A stretch of DNA of 64,000 nt from Capitulum mitella (lineage: Eukaryota > Arthropoda > Thecostraca > Pollicipedomorpha > Pollicipedidae): contig CP099849.1 in NCBI GenBank assembly GCA_030062745.1, forward strand, positions 9,894,144 through 9,958,143. Direction: 5' to 3'. The translations under genes and the position numbers were made by a program. Shown here piece by piece: positions 21,601-34,599 of the stretch. The number at the start of each line of letters is the position of its first letter. Position 1 is the first letter of the stretch. A model generated the notes under the pieces. That model was not told where the DNA came from, made no database searches, and was given only the letters and a program-made list of their open reading frames with translations.

Positions 21601-24600
21601 ATGCAGCTGCTGGGGACATTCATTATGAGCCACCACATGACATTTTTATTTTTATTCATAGTGAAGAAGTCAAAATCTGGGAGCAAAATAACATTTGTAT
21701 GTATGTTAGGTTCTGCTTTGTGGAACGAGGAGTTGTCTGTTCCCTGAACTGGAAATGAGTGGCAGGATGCATTTTCCGAGTACTTTTGTAACAGAATGAA
21801 CATTCATTTCATGGAGGTTTCTTGTACTTGAGCTGGTCATTGCAGCATTGTCAAATTGATTTTGGAGTGACTGTTGAGATGTAGCAAAAAAACAAAAGAT
21901 GTAAATATTTTAGTGGCTTTAGCAAAAATAAAGGTCATCAGTGCCACAACATTTCAAAATTTAATTCTGATTATACGTGCAAATGCAAAAAATGCTAAAG
22001 GATTTCAAAATCCTGGAGGGAAAGATGCATTACAGATTAAATTCTGCACCACAAAGATGTAACATCAGGATTTGTGGTGCATACAATTTGCTGCCATAAT
22101 GTTGTTCAGATGTAATATTTCCACAGTTGGATGTTTCTGTTTCACAGTCGAGTTTGGTGTCATTTTCCACCCAACAATTGGGAATCTGGCCATTTCATGG
22201 AGTCATTGGGTCATTGACTTACTTGACTTCTACATGGCTAATTTCATTTTAACCAGTGGGGAGCAGCAGCAATTCAGCTTGCCCAGCTGATCTAAATAGC
22301 CAATTCTAAATGAGCCAGAGATGAAGCAAATTTGTGGTCTGAAGTGGCTATCCACTGGAGAAAACCTTGTCATGACATGAATAGTACACTGTGAAGTGAA
22401 GAAACAGGTGACTGCATCTTATGCTTGAAGAGAGCAAGCAATACATGCTATGTTTGCAGAGAGTAAGCAGTAAATGGCAGCTGATGCACTGCATTGTTGC
22501 TTCAGCAAGGGTGTAGGGTGCCATGAATGTGGTATGCTATGCCCCAGCCATTATTATGTTACAATACAAGTATCTGGCATGTGACCTAGGTATATGAATA
22601 GCAGTGTTTAGCATGTAACTTGGGTATATCCTGCATTATCTCTGTGTTCTGGGTAGGATCAGAAGCTCTTTTTTCAACCAGTATAGGATACATTAGTCTT
22701 TACTGTACTGGAAAAGAACAGTTCTGTTACATTTGTTGTGAGGCATAAGATTTTCTTCATTCGTGCTTTGAATGGTTGAAAATGTACGGATTCATCATGG
22801 CAGTCGTTGCCAAGCTCTGTTTAAAATGTAGTCTGAAACATGGTCCGGCGGACGTGGAAGCGATTTTCCAGCTATCGCAGGATGCCCAGCCCTGTTCCTG
22901 AAAGAGCAACAACAAATCACCCAAGAAACAGCGTTGTGACACGGGTTCCCATCGCGTTCTCAATAAACCTCTTATTGCTGTATTTTTATTTCAGCAAAGT
23001 TTGAGGACAATATTGACGCGTACATGAATGCAGCAGCTGTACTTATCACTGCCAGATGCCGATAAGAAGAAAGAAGAGAAGTTGCGTCACAGAATTTTGC
23101 TTCTTATGTCGCCTGTACTCATCATGAGCCTGGTCGGCCCCTTTATCAGTCACCTGCCTTATCCTCACTGTGGAGCATTAGTGCCGTGTACAACCAGATT
23201 AAGGAGCTTATTCGTGCTGTTGTGGGGAAGGTCGTATCTGCAAAGATTGAACGAAGTTTTCAGCAGGCTGCCTTGCTGTGGAACAACATCACAAATCGGG
23301 TCGGTATTTTGCTGCAGGCATTTTCAATGTTATTGCATACATCAATCGAACTGCGTCACTGAGATGCATCTTATGGGTAACGTGTGAACGCTCAAACGAT
23401 ACGCATGTGTTCAGTGTTCAGACATCTGAATGAGGCAGTAGAACCGCCTGGAGACGTAAATCGTAAACTGCTCATTTGAGTAACCTGAAATTTTGAATGT
23501 TAGGTTCAGCGCCCAGAAATACCCAGCAGACTAGTTTTCATTGAAATCTAAGGTATGAGAGCGTTAATTCGATCTTTTTTGTGGTCGATGTGTGCTGGAC
23601 GTCGTCATCGTCCAACAGAACGTACGGTATGGGCAAAACAGGCTGCGCCGTCAACATGACTTTTCGTTGCGAGCCCGGATAGCTACAGAAGTATGTTTTG
23701 TGTTCGCGTATGTAGCCTGATAAACAATGAAGAATATAACATGCAAAACATCATTTCAGTTTTGACTACTATGTAGTCTTGCATCAGCGAGTGAAACGTA
23801 CTTCTCAGTCATTGTAAGGACCAAGCTGTAATAGTGCTGTATTATACAGATGGCAGTCGCCGATAGTTGCACCCCAAACACAAGCTCGTGGCAACTAACA
23901 AATGTCGATTTCTTGGTTATCAAGTTCATTGGGACGAAAATGAATTAGTCTCCAAAGTGAGCAAACCTGATTTGTAGGTAAAAGTTAAAGCGTTTCTGTA
24001 ATTCGTCTAATGGTTTTCTGTGTTCCTGCTAGTCGCAGGTAAAGTAATCCACTTTCCAATATTTTTTTTGTGTGAAGAAGATGCAGTTTTTTGTCTTTTT
24101 TCCTCCCAGGGCCGTTTTGAGAGATGTCTTTTGCGTACTTCAGATGGGCCGATCAGCTGAAAAGCATCAACAGCGAAGGAGAGCTGAAGCATTTCAATCA
24201 TCCGTTTCTGCAAGCCTGCTCCATGTTCGTGGGCGAGTTCAGCTGCATGTACGCCTTCTTCTTCGTTTATCTCATCTTCAAATATCGCGGCGGCCGGGAA
24301 CGCCTGGCGTCGAGTAACCTGACCAACGGCAACCTGCGCTTCAACCCGCTCATCTTCCTGCCGCCTGCCATGTGCGACATGATCGGCACGTCCACCATGT
24401 ACGTCGGGCTCAACCTCACGTATGCCTCGTCGTTTCAGATGCTCAGAGGTTAGTGACGATGTTTGGGCCAATGTTATCGGTGCCTCTAGACTGTTGAGGT
24501 ATTCCTGCGTCGTTTTGCACTATTTTGTAAAAAAAAGCCCATTGGCGACGGAACGTTGGACAAAACAGTAAGCTTATCGCGTGCTCTTACCCAGTCTTTC

Positions 24601-27600
24601 AAACTGTCCTTCCTTGGTTGAAAGACCATTCTTCGTACTGTGCTAGCCATACATAGTGCCATCTACCCAACTAATCTAGGTGCCTCAGTTCGATAAAATT
24701 GACATCTGTCGTAACGCGTATACGTAGTCACCAGCATTTGAAGCCTTGTCAGAGAAATGAAGTTGATTCCAGTATTTCTAGACCCTTAGGAGTCCTGTTT
24801 CGTCTTTTTTAACGCGCAGCGGAAGGGGGTTTCGCGTAAACGCGCACTGGAAGATGAGGCACTGTTGTGCCCCCCGCCTCCGATCTCGAGAACAGAAAGA
24901 GACGGAGACACGAAATTCGAGGGTTAGGATAGGGTCACAAAGAGCCACATTGTGTACAACTTTGCGTGACCCTAGGTCGATACCTTCAAGGTCAAATGAA
25001 GTCGAAAAGGCAACTTTGGACATTATCGGGCCGTGCAGGCCTTTCCGTACGGTTTTTCGTACGAAACGGGGGAATGACGCGTTTTAGAACGTTAAGACAT
25101 GGAATACCACAATTTCTTGTTGTTTTACGTCGTAAATGAAGAGTTCAAGCCTAGGTCATGTCAAGTCAGTGATCTATGATGTCGTTTTTTTTTTTAATTT
25201 TTGTAGACCAGATTTCGAGCAACACAGGACACTAGTATTGCTTGAGTGTACATATGGGCAGTAAACGCATGATTTGGCGTACTTTCAGTAAGCTGGTTGA
25301 CCTTGACCTTTGATGACCCTGGCTTTGGTCTTGGTGTATCCACCAGTTATCTCCGAATTATGTCGACTAATAATGTTCACACGGTAATCCGATGTAGAAT
25401 CCCAGTCCTCTCGCAGTTCCCATTTGTCTGCGACAACCGTTATTTTCGTTATGTTTGTTGACTTCAGGTGCTTCAGGCGTCAAAAATTTCCTTCCGATTT
25501 TCGATTTCTTTGTGTTAATGGACGATTTATTGAATTGTCATGGATGTCGCAGAGCAACAGGGACCAGCTCCGATCCATTCTCGAGATATTCAAGAACAAC
25601 AGGTGGGGGGGGGGGGGCACATAAGTGTCCTCTTTCAAGTGCGCGTGTGAACGCTCCGTTTGCCACCACTCGGTTTCCGGAACAGCTCATCAGATATGTA
25701 GGTGACCGAGGACGATTGTCAGGCGTCCCGTTGCTCTCTGAAAGACGCTCTTTCACATCATACATTCTTTCGTGTGTCCGCCGTTTTTCGGCCTGCTGGG
25801 TAAACGTAATGGTCTGCAAGGCACAGGTCATAGAGCTTTGCATTCCTTCACGTGGAACGATTGGAGTTGCATTTGGCGCCGTTTGCTGACTTCATGCCAC
25901 CTGCCGTGGTGCCTCGTCCCACATGCTGACATCTGATCGCTAAACTTTATGGCGCGTTACCTTCGTTGGTTGCCATTGCCATCGTCACTTGAACAAGGGT
26001 GAGGTCCGTTGCAAACGCAGCTGGTTGTCGTCCACATGTGTTTTTGGGCGAGTCATGGCTGCTCGCGCTTTGTGGCCTTATCGTGGGATTTGTTACGGAG
26101 TCCGCCGGCGCCTACTGAGCGTCGGCCCGAGAGGCGGGAGATGAATGGCCTGCGGACGTCTCATGTTCCCCTGGAGACCGGCCCACGGGAGCCTCGGGTT
26201 GAGGTGTCCGACGCGTTTCTGGGTCGTACCTAGAGTGTGCAGCCGGAACCGCTGCGGAGAGGGGCTGTCAGGGACGGGCAGAGGACCCTGGTACGGGCGG
26301 CTGTCAGAGGGTCCGACCCGAGAGGGAGGGGTCACCGTCAGAGGGTCCGGCCGGAGATGGGGGCGGGCGTCGGGCCGTCAGAGGGCCCGGCCCGAAAGGA
26401 GGACAGGGCGTCGGACCGCCAGAGCAGCCGTTCGGTGGTCCCGACGATCCTGTGATAGCGGTCATATGGCGCGATCGAAAGGTCCGGTGCGATTAGATAG
26501 GTGGCATGAGTGTCCCTTTTTTATTTTTGCGCAGGATAGCCCCGCGGCGGCCGCTGCGTGAGGCCCGCTGACTCTCGACGATACCGGTGACCCGCGCAGC
26601 AGGGGATGGTTCTCGGTAGACTGTTGCGAGATGGCGACTGGTGTCATGTTCGGCACATTGTTGCCACTTCTCAGCTGCGCTGAGCGTGGTAGAATGCTCT
26701 TGGTGTAAATATAGAAAAGATAGGTGACATAATACCAGGGTTACGAATTGTGCTTCGCTGGGAAACGGAAACGGAAGCCTGCGGAATTCGATCGAGAGGA
26801 GCCTGTGTTGAACTCGAGACGTTCCGCACCGCCTGGCGTCGGCTTCGTGCCATTCTGTGCTGGCTTGAGCCCGTCGAAACCGCTGCTTTATGGTCCCGAT
26901 CTCGGCTGGCCACCTGAGGAGGCTGCTCTGATCCGGGCGGCGTAGCAGTGTTCATTATACGGTGCGGTCTACGGCGATAACAGTCCGCAGCTGTGCGCTG
27001 TCGCGGGCTCTCCTGCGGCCGAGCCCTGCCGGCGGTCGGCCGGCGGCCGGCCGGCTGTAACCCGACAGCTGAGGACAGTTTTTGCCGCCTGCTTCGCGAC
27101 CTCTGAGTCAGAGGGCAGGCGGTGCGTGCGCGGCGGCGACGCGGGTCCGCCGGACCGGCGTCAGTGCCCTCCTTTAACGTCCCCCGTCTGGACCGCTCTG
27201 TCTTCTTACGGCCCTGGTCTGGGCCGCTCTGACCTCTGACGTTCCCCGGTCTGGGCCGCTCTGGCCTCTGACGTCCCCCGGTCTGGGCCGCTCTGACCTC
27301 TGACGTCCCCCGGTCTGGGCCGCTCTGACCTCTGAGGTTCCCCAGTGTGGGCCGCTTGGTGTGCCGCTCTGCCGTCTGCTGGTCGCCGCTGACGTTCGCT
27401 GGAGGGCTGTCCGCGCTCCGCACTGTTCTGAGGATTGTCTGTGACGGATGACAGTGTGTCCGGTGGTGGGTTGGTGGTCGTTTTTCGGAGGAAGAGTCGG
27501 TCTGACGAGACCGATAAGGCGCCGGGAGCGCCGTCCGGACCAGGGCGTTTGACGCACGGAGAAACCTTGTGCTGTATCTGGTGCGAGTGATAACAGTCGC

Positions 27601-30600
27601 GGAGAAACCTTGTGCTGTATCTGGTGCGAGTGATAACAGTTCTGTACTTAACATCTCCTCTGAACCACAGCTTATTGTATTTGTTTGTATTTTCTTATCT
27701 TACTATGCTCATGAATTCCGTGGTCACGGAAGTCATGTCAGCGTAATTTATTTGGACGTAAAGCCGGGCTAGCGGACAACACGTGCTCGCAGTAAAACTT
27801 CTGGCAGAAATGTAGGGATTTTTTTTTGTCCGTCCGTTCGAAGAACTTGTCCCTCGCATGTCCGGGTTCCGCAGTTATTTGGCCCCTTAGCCCGGTCGCC
27901 ACTGGGATTGCCAGCCGAACGCGCCCCTCGGAGGGGGGGGGGCAGGTTCTGGCCCCCCTGTTCAGGTTGAAAAGTTACGGTCCGATTCCGTTGTTTTTGG
28001 CGTCAAGTGTCAGAGCTTAGCAATACGGGCTCAGGGAAGTCAAATGTTTGACCCTTAGTGTTACCTGTGATGTCACAGGTCATTCCAGAGGTGTCAAATG
28101 GACCGAATGGGCTGAGTTTCGGTTTTAGTCGAACATTGTAGGATAAGAGCACTGCAGAGGCGACATTTGGGTGCTGTCATGCGCCTTACATCCTGAGATA
28201 GCCGAGAAAGGCGTCCAGGAGTAAAAAGAAGATGGAGGTGAGGTGTGTCACGTGCTATTCCTAGGCCAGATATTCAGTCTCGAATCCGAACAACGCAATA
28301 AAAAAAGACGTCTCAGGACATTGGGAAGCTGGGGAGGAGTGCATGTTCCTTATTTTTGAAGAACGGCCGGAAGTGGGGAAAGGGGAGGGGAGGGAAAGTG
28401 GTATAAGAAGTGGTTAAATGGCCAGTGGAAAGGGTTACAAAGTTTCGAACAGCGTCAAAGGTCATTGTCGCTTATGCTCGTCCCATATTGACCACAAGCG
28501 GCGCGGCGACGACGTGTCACACTCAGCTGCGTACAGTACTGTGATCGTCACTGGGTATTTAGTATGCCGTATCTCGGTCCTTTTACAGACGTTCATTTGA
28601 AATCAGTTTTGAAGATTCATTATTTAGGTCTGAATCACATTCCGGTTTTTGTGAAAAGCAAAAAAATCGAAAAATGTTTTTTTCTTGTTTTGTGAATTAT
28701 GAAAACCGCATTACAGAAAAAAAACAAATTTCTAAGATAGCAGTATCATTGCCTATTAAATTCCTTATCTTTTGGCATAAAAAACTAATGATATCTCTCT
28801 CAATTTTGACGTTCTTTCATTGAACCTTCATTTTGTTGGGAAGTCGCGAGAGGGGACTTTACTATGGCGTCACACACCTTCGATCCATGGAGATCTAGAA
28901 TGTTATTTTTGGCCACAAATTGTGGAATTGATTTGCAGAGAGGTACTGCAACTTTCACATTGATATCCTTGCGCTTTTTTGGGTTATTAAAAAAAATCCG
29001 CCAGGGGACAGTTCTGCCCTTCCCCCAGCGGGGCGCGAGTTTAGCTAAAATTAACGTCAACGCCAGATGCGGGATGAACACCTATTCGGGATTAGCACCG
29101 TGCAGTGGGATCCTTAGCATTTCATCCCTCCCAGCTTTGGACTTCGTGAGACGGGGCCGCAGTTTGACCTCAGTCTCCTGACGGTGTCCGCCTTGCGGCC
29201 GACTAGCCGTCCTTGACTTAAGCCGTCCTCTCATCAAGCGCACTCTAGAGCGCCAGATAGCCGATAGTGGCGCACGTCTTGACCAGATCGGGGCGCAGCC
29301 ACTCGAGTGACGGATGTGCGACCTGGCCGGCTGCGGTACTTAGCCGGCTATCTGGGACACTGTAGCGGTCACCGTCGGGCCCAGCCCCGCGGCAAAGTTG
29401 GACATGTCGCGGCGTTCTGAAACCGTGGATTGGACGGCGTCTCGTGACGTTGGCCGGCGCTGCGCAGTCGCTCAGAATGCATTGCGCCAACGCTCTGCGA
29501 TGGTGGGCGAGTTTTGTTATTCGGAGGGCGGTTTGCGACTTGCAGATATTACTTCGGCTCCGTGCCCAGCGTGGTCCGTAATACGAAGCGAACATTCTAG
29601 TCTTAAAGCGGAAATCAGGCAAGCTGCGCCTTTTCGTCGGCACTTTGGAAACAGCTCCGGGAGCCAGTGCCAGCTTCGACCGCCGGTCTTCACACGGTCT
29701 CGCCGCTTGTCTAGCATTTCCTGTCGGCAGGCCTTGTGACTGTCTTCTCCGGACCGCTGAGGACGTCTTGTCCGATGTCACTCCCCCCCCCCCCTCTCTC
29801 TCTCCCTGTACCTCGCGGGAAGAGACGTCTGTCGGTCCTTCACCTCTGGGACCAGGTGATGTGATGTTTGTCCACGCGCCGCGACTTGTGACCCGCACCG
29901 CCCATCCCAGGCTCCGTCATCGTCTTCACCGGCCTGCTGTCGATGCTGTTCCTGCGGCGGCGGCTGAACGCGCGCCAGTGGATCGGCATCCTGTTCGTCA
30001 TCGTCGGCCTGGCGATCGTCGGCGTCTCGGACTTTCTGCTGCCGAGCAGCGGCGACGAGGACTACAGCACGGGCAACGTCATTCTCGGTGAGCGTCCGCG
30101 GCGTGACCGGGCCTGCCCGCCAGGCGGGGCGCGCCACTGACTCGCGATCTGTTGGAAGAACAAGCTGTTGCGCCACAGGAGCTAGCGCAAGCGCTGTGAT
30201 ATGCACAACGCCTGTTTTTTTTGTCGGAGTTTTGTAGGTAGGAGGTGTACTATGCGTAGGTACTGTGATGTGAACTACACGTGTTTTTAGGTTTGTTTTG
30301 TCACGGGGCCAAGGAGACCGTGTGGCTAGCAGGACGTTGTGCGTGTGCCGTACCGCGTTGACCAGGATAGAACACGTGGCGGACTCTGGTGTGAACAGCG
30401 CGCTCCGTTCCGCCGCAGGCGATGCGCTCATCATCGCCGCCCAGGTGATCGTCGCCTGCCAGATGGTGATCGAGGAGCGGTTCGTCAGCTCGAGCAACGT
30501 GCCGCCGCTGCTGGCCGTCGGCTGCGAGGGCCTGTTCGGCTTCACCGTCCTGACGATCCTGCTGGTGCCCATGTACTACATCCACGTGAACGAAACCTTC

Positions 30601-31858
30601 AGCGGCTCGCCGGAGAACCGGCTGGAGGACGCGCTGGACGCCTTCACCCAGCTGGGCAACAACTGGCAGCTGGCGTTCGCCTTCTGCGGTGAGCGCCGCG
30701 CCTGTCTGGCTGTCTGGTTGTCCGGCTGTCCGGCGGCTGGCTGTCGCCGTGAGCCCGCCCCGGAGCCGGTTTCCCGGAGCGGGGCCCGAGTCTCGGGCCG
30801 CCGCGCCAGCGGCGGCGTTGTCTCGGTGTTCGGTCGTCTGTTTGGGCGACACGGCGCAGGACGCACCGACATCCAGGTCGTGGAACGCGTGGGGCCGTCT
30901 CGGAACGTTTGATCTGGTCCGCGTGCTCGCGCGGGCCCGCAATTTTAGTCCGGTCAGGAGGGCTGCTGAGCCCTGGCTCCGTCGCTGCTGTTGTGCGCAT
31001 CCTCACGCTGTAAATACGCGACGTTGAGGAATGCCCGTGCTCCACAGGCACTATGATCAGCATCTCATTCTTCAACTTCGCCGGCATTTCCGTAACGAAG
31101 GAGATTAACGCCACCACTCGAATGGTGCTGGATTCAGTGCGCACGCTGGTGATCTACATCGTCTCTTTGGCTCTCGGTTGGCAGGACTTCCAGTTTTTGC
31201 AGGTAACAAAGGATGCGTTCTTGCGCGCCACGTGAAAATTTCCTCGTGAACTAACACCAGTCTGGTGCTGCCATCTATACGTCGATCGGTCAAGCGTGCG
31301 TTTTTGTACTCGACACCAGCTACCTAGTTTGCTCCTGTTGGCTTCGAAGTGCATCATACGCCTTGTCGGTGCAGTCTAGCACGTAATATGCTCTTGTTGG
31401 AAGTCCAGAACTCAGTTGGATTCAAAACGGTAACCAGGTAAGCAGCTTGATCACTTGGCCACTTGGGACTGGTGGTCGCGGGCAGACTTTGTGTACATCT
31501 CAGGTTCTCGGCGTTTGTTTGGCGTCACAAGCAGACCCGCCCGGTATGTGTTCGTCGGTCCGCGCCGGCCGATGGTGAGACCGGCCGGCCGGCGCCACGG
31601 AGACTGACGCGTCCGCCCCGCCCGCAGCCCATCGGCTTCGTCATCCTGCTGATCGGCATGGCCGTCTACAACGACGTGATCATCACGCCGTACATGCAGC
31701 AGCGCGGCTGGATCGTGGGTGAGGCGGCCGGCCGGGAGCCACTGCTGGCCGACGCCGAGCCGCCGGCGCTGGAAGAGGCCGGGCCTGACTCCGACTCGGA
31801 CTCGGACTCGGACGGCGGCCACTTCCCGAGGCCGGCGCCGCCGCAGGATGTCCAGTAG
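18528..31858 (+). CDS. SLC35F6: Solute carrier family 35 member F6-like transporter, complete
   Basis: Six exons (18528-18604, 24144-24448, 29911-30087, 30419-30688, 31048-31202, 31628-31858) join in phase to 404 codons plus TAG; vertebrate SLC35F6 is about 370 aa. The match to the family runs the whole length: the N-terminal AWTTYQLFLAFLMVVTGSLN helix, HPFLQA..FVGEFSC, FLPPAMCDMIGTS, SSFQMLRG, LLVPMYY, LEDALDAF and NFAGISVTKE..ATTRMVLDS. SLC35F6 belongs to the drug/metabolite (EamA-like) transporter superfamily with about ten membrane helices; vertebrate protein is reported in lysosomal and mitochondrial membranes, and the substrate is uncertain. The C-terminal tail is longer than in vertebrates and acidic, with Ser-Asp repeats. 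Introns 1 and 2 are about 5.5 kb each; the others are 331, 359 and 425 bp. Confidence 0.95.
18605..24143 (+). other. SLC35F6 intron 1
   Basis: AT-rich 5.5-kb intron. It contains a TTTG-type simple repeat near 18706-18750 and a half-copy of the 2176-2303 hairpin family near 23760-23800. A short coding-like stretch at 23030-23360 has stops and no recognised family. Confidence 0.6.
24144..24448 (+). CDS. SLC35F6: SLC35F6 exon 2
   Basis: Acceptor TACTTCAG, donor AGAG|GTTAGT. Encodes WADQLKS to SSFQMLR, covering helices 2 and 3 and the conserved FLPPAMCDMIGTS segment. Confidence 0.95.
24841..25645. mobile_element. Inverted-end element in SLC35F6 intron 2
   Basis: The arms at 24841-24880 and 25605-25645 are inverted copies of CGCGCACTGGAAGATGAGG followed by a TGTGCCCCCC tract. 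Between them lies non-coding sequence with the TGACCTTGACC-type motifs seen in the TTAA MITEs. Target site not clear. Confidence 0.5.
26270..27358. repeat. GC-rich minisatellites, including a 32-bp array
   Basis: At 26270-26440 degenerate GTCAGAGGGTCCGGCC units occur. At about 27190-27358 a unit like GGTCTGGGCCGCTCTGACC repeats every 32 bp (27216, 27248, 27280, 27312, 27344). Long open frames on both strands here come from composition and repeats, not genes. Confidence 0.75.
27557..27640. repeat. Perfect 41-bp direct duplication
   Basis: 27557-27597 and 27600-27640 are identical, separated by 2 bp. It lies inside SLC35F6 intron 2. Confidence 0.85.
27920..29038. mobile_element. Possible G/C-palindrome MITE
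   Basis: The left end CGCGCCCCTCGG plus a G-tract palindrome and the right end CCCCAGCGGGGCGCG are roughly inverted. The architecture resembles the TTAA MITEs, but no TTAA is preserved at the edges. Confidence 0.35.
29911..30087 (+). CDS. SLC35F6: SLC35F6 exon 3
   Basis: Acceptor CATCCCAG, donor CTCG|GTGAGC. Encodes two hydrophobic segments around a basic RRRLNARQW turn, followed by a short acidic loop. Confidence 0.95.
30419..30688 (+). CDS. SLC35F6: SLC35F6 exon 4
   Basis: Acceptor GCCGCAG, donor TGCG|GTGAGC. Encodes the EERFV, CEGLFGF, LLVPMYYI and LEDALDAF segments conserved in the family. Confidence 0.95.
31048..31202 (+). CDS. SLC35F6: SLC35F6 exon 5
   Basis: Acceptor CTCCACAG, donor GCAG|GTAACA. 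Encodes FFNFAGISVTKE and ATTRMVLDS, the most conserved block of the family. Confidence 0.95.
31628..31858 (+). CDS. SLC35F6: SLC35F6 exon 6 (terminal)
   Basis: Acceptor CCCGCAG. Encodes the last helix (IGFVILLIGMAVYND) and a divergent 50-residue tail with a run of five Ser-Asp pairs, ending at TAG 31856-31858. Confidence 0.95.
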   Translation, partial: PIGFVILLIGMAVYNDVIITPYMQQRGWIVGEAAGREPLLADAEPPALEEAGPDSDSDSDSDGGHFPRPAPPQDVQ

Positions 31859-31859
31859 C

Positions 31860-32030
31860 GTCTGCCGGCCGTGTGGTGCACCGTCTGCCGGGCTCGTCCG
31901 CCTGACTCGCGGCCCGTGTCCGTCTGCCGCGCTGGTGTTGTCTGCCGGGCTTCGTGTGGTCGTCTGCCGAGCTCGCACACCCGGCTCTTGTGTCTGTCTG
32001 CCGGGCTCATGTATCGTGTACTGGTTCGTG
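31860..32030. repeat. Degenerate repeat directly after the SLC35F6 stop
   Basis: Imperfect copies of GTCTGCCGGGCTCGTG start at once after the stop codon and would be in the 3' untranslated region. Confidence 0.6.
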
Positions 32031-34599
32031 TGTGCTGTATCCGGGGAGTTTACTCGACAGCGCCGTTAACGTGGACGGCAGAACAGATCCCGTCACGGAA
32101 CCAGAGGAGGTTCGAGGAACACAGCCGAACTTGGTCTCGGGTAGCGGAGCTGCCGTCTTCCGCCCGTGCTTTCTTCATGTCCTCGGGCGGACGGAGTGTG
32201 CTGGGCTGTCGGATTGTGTACTCGTGCTTATCTTGGTCCGGCCGGGACGGTGTGCCTCGCTGGACACCCCAACGGCCGTGCGACATCTTCGTATGCACCC
32301 GAGTCCGCAACGGGCTGCCGTCTATGTATAAACCGGAGGACGCTCGTTTGATGACCTCGCTTATCTGGGTGGCGTGCACGTCGCCGCCTCTGCCTGTTAG
32401 CATATAGGTGGCCATTTCGTGGCGTTATTTGTTCTGTTCGTCGTCCCGAGGCACGCTGTCCCGTCCCGTGTTCAGCTCCGCCCCCGGATTTTGACGTCTT
32501 TCACATGGCCGCCGAGCAGGCCTGGGGACCTGAATTGGACTGTTCAGAAGCGCTGAGTGCAAGATGTTCTGTCCTGGTCGGCTGCGAACGTTTTGAGCGT
32601 GGTGAATTTGAGGGTATCATGCTTTGCGAACAAGCTACCAAGTGATTCCTGGTGCGAACTGGAGCGGTACATTCCGGGGGATGCGACTGAGACGTCGGTC
32701 GGTCCTGTTGTCCCGCCGCGGTGCAGGTGGGTGCCGTGTTCTCAGGCGGCCACGAGGCGGGCCGATTCCACTCCCTTCTCTTCAGTCTGTGGTTGGGTTG
32801 GAAGTGTGCCGATCGACTTTCGCTATCTGACGATCGCTTCGGCACGAGCGGCTCTAAAAGCTGGGATTTGCGCGATTACGTTCTTATCGTGGAGTGGCCC
32901 GGCCCAGTCTGCGGTAACCCCGTTCTGAGTGCAGCGTATTTGTGCATTTCTTAATCTTAAGGTCTGAGTGTTCTCTGGAAGTTATTATGTCGGTAGTTGC
33001 CGTGATCGGGTGACTATCCTGCAGTCATGTTAGTGTCGGGTTTGGCTGTCATGGAACCACAGAGCGCGGCCTTTCTGCCGTCGCTGCCGTTGTCTGGACA
33101 CTGCATCTGGAGCGTCATCTTCAGGGTCTCAGGCAAGGCATCAGTCGCCGATCTCGGTGTAAGCTTATCCGTAACACCAACCGACGTCTGATCGTCATAA
33201 GCGTTGGCGGCGATCGCAGAGCTCTCGCATTTTGTACTTCCTTTACTGGAGAGGGGGGGGGTCCCGGGGCCCAGTCGTTCGTTTTTCGCGGCGCCCGTTG
33301 TCCGTCTGTTGGCTGCCGCCCTCCGTCGGCGGCTCCTCATGGTGTCCCACCGCCCGGTGGAGGTCATTGGTCCGGTCCAGCGGCGAAGTCGTCCGGTCCC
33401 CGCCCGGTCTGGCGGTCCAGTGGCCCGGTCCGCCGCCGTCGACAGCCCGGCCAGCGGACCGTTCCGTCCGGACCGGGCGGAGGTTCCCGGACGCCGAAGG
33501 GCCTTGGAGGTGGTGTCTGGGGAGGCGGTCTGGTTCCGCGCCCCGCCGGTGTTTCTGGCCGCCCTGGGACGGGGCGAGACTGCTGCCGCGCGAGGGGAAT
33601 ACCCTGCTGGGAACGGGATCGTAGCGCCGCCTTTCGAAGTTCCAAAGTGCCTGACCTGACTTGGTGCCCTTGTAGGAAGCTGCAGGAGTTACAAACGGGG
33701 TCTTACGGTGGACCCCTTCCACAAGAGCATGCCATTGTCGTAGTTATTTATTCAGCACGACAAAGACCGTGTATTGATGCTTACTCATGTGAAGTGAATT
33801 TATAAATATCGCAAATAAAGGATGTTTGCCCACTGGTCGGTCAGAAGAAATGTGAGTGCTGCCGGACAGGTATTTATGTTGGATTTCTGAAGGATCGCGA
33901 CAGCACGTGCGGTTACCTACGTACCTACGGCCTTGCGTTATTCGAGGCACGCTGCACTAGACAGGAGCAGTGACCGAGCAGTCCCCGATTTAGTCTGCAG
34001 TATGTTGCATAATTGATTTGTTCGCGTTTCTTCTGTTTGAAAAAAGGACCTGTTATTTTGCAAACCAGAAAAAAATTGAGGGATCGTGCCATGAATTTTA
34101 AATTCTAGACCCCGATATGCCAATGACCTCCCGTGCTTCACCAGACGAATGCGGTCCCTAGAAATAACGTCTTCGACGTACGCGGAAAAAATGTCCTCAC
34201 AGTCGCGCTGCTTCGGTCGGATGAATGAAGCTCGGTGTCGGAGATCGGCGTCCGCGGTTCAGCACCGTGACGTCACGCGGCCGTGACGGCCAGCGAGCGG
34301 CGACATTTTTCTCGGCACGATCGTGCCGGTACCCGGATGCTGCTCCGTCAGAGCGACGCGGTCCGGGAACCGGGCTGGCCGGGGATTTTGTGGAGCAGGT
34401 CGGGAGGGATGAACGTCACGCTCCCGGCGTCTGATGGTCGGGGTGCGCCCGCTGGCCGGCTGGTGCGGCCGGGCGTTGTCTGGGTGTCGTCAGAAAAGAA
34501 GATATATGACGTCTGAGCCTCGAGCGCCGCGGGGTGGTTTTGTGGCCTTGGTCTGCGGCTCTGCAGATGTATTCAGCCGTCTTCCAGGCCGTCCGCTCC
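32031..34599. other. SLC35F6 3' region and intergenic GC-rich DNA
   Basis: Overlapping open frames on both strands reflect GC-rich composition. No frame has flanking splice sites plus family resemblance. Confidence 0.4.
33814..33819 (+). terminator. Possible polyadenylation signal of SLC35F6
   Basis: AATAAA about 1.95 kb after the stop codon. Position only; an earlier non-canonical signal may be used instead. Confidence 0.25.

Noticed and set aside
23028..23387. Coding-like stretch in SLC35F6 intron 1
   Set aside because: One frame gives a plausible helical peptide, but other parts need a different frame and stops interrupt it. No family recognised.
26671..27654. 327-codon minus-strand frame
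   Set aside because: It follows the 32-bp array and GC-rich composition inside an intron of a confirmed gene on the other strand; the protein is low-complexity.
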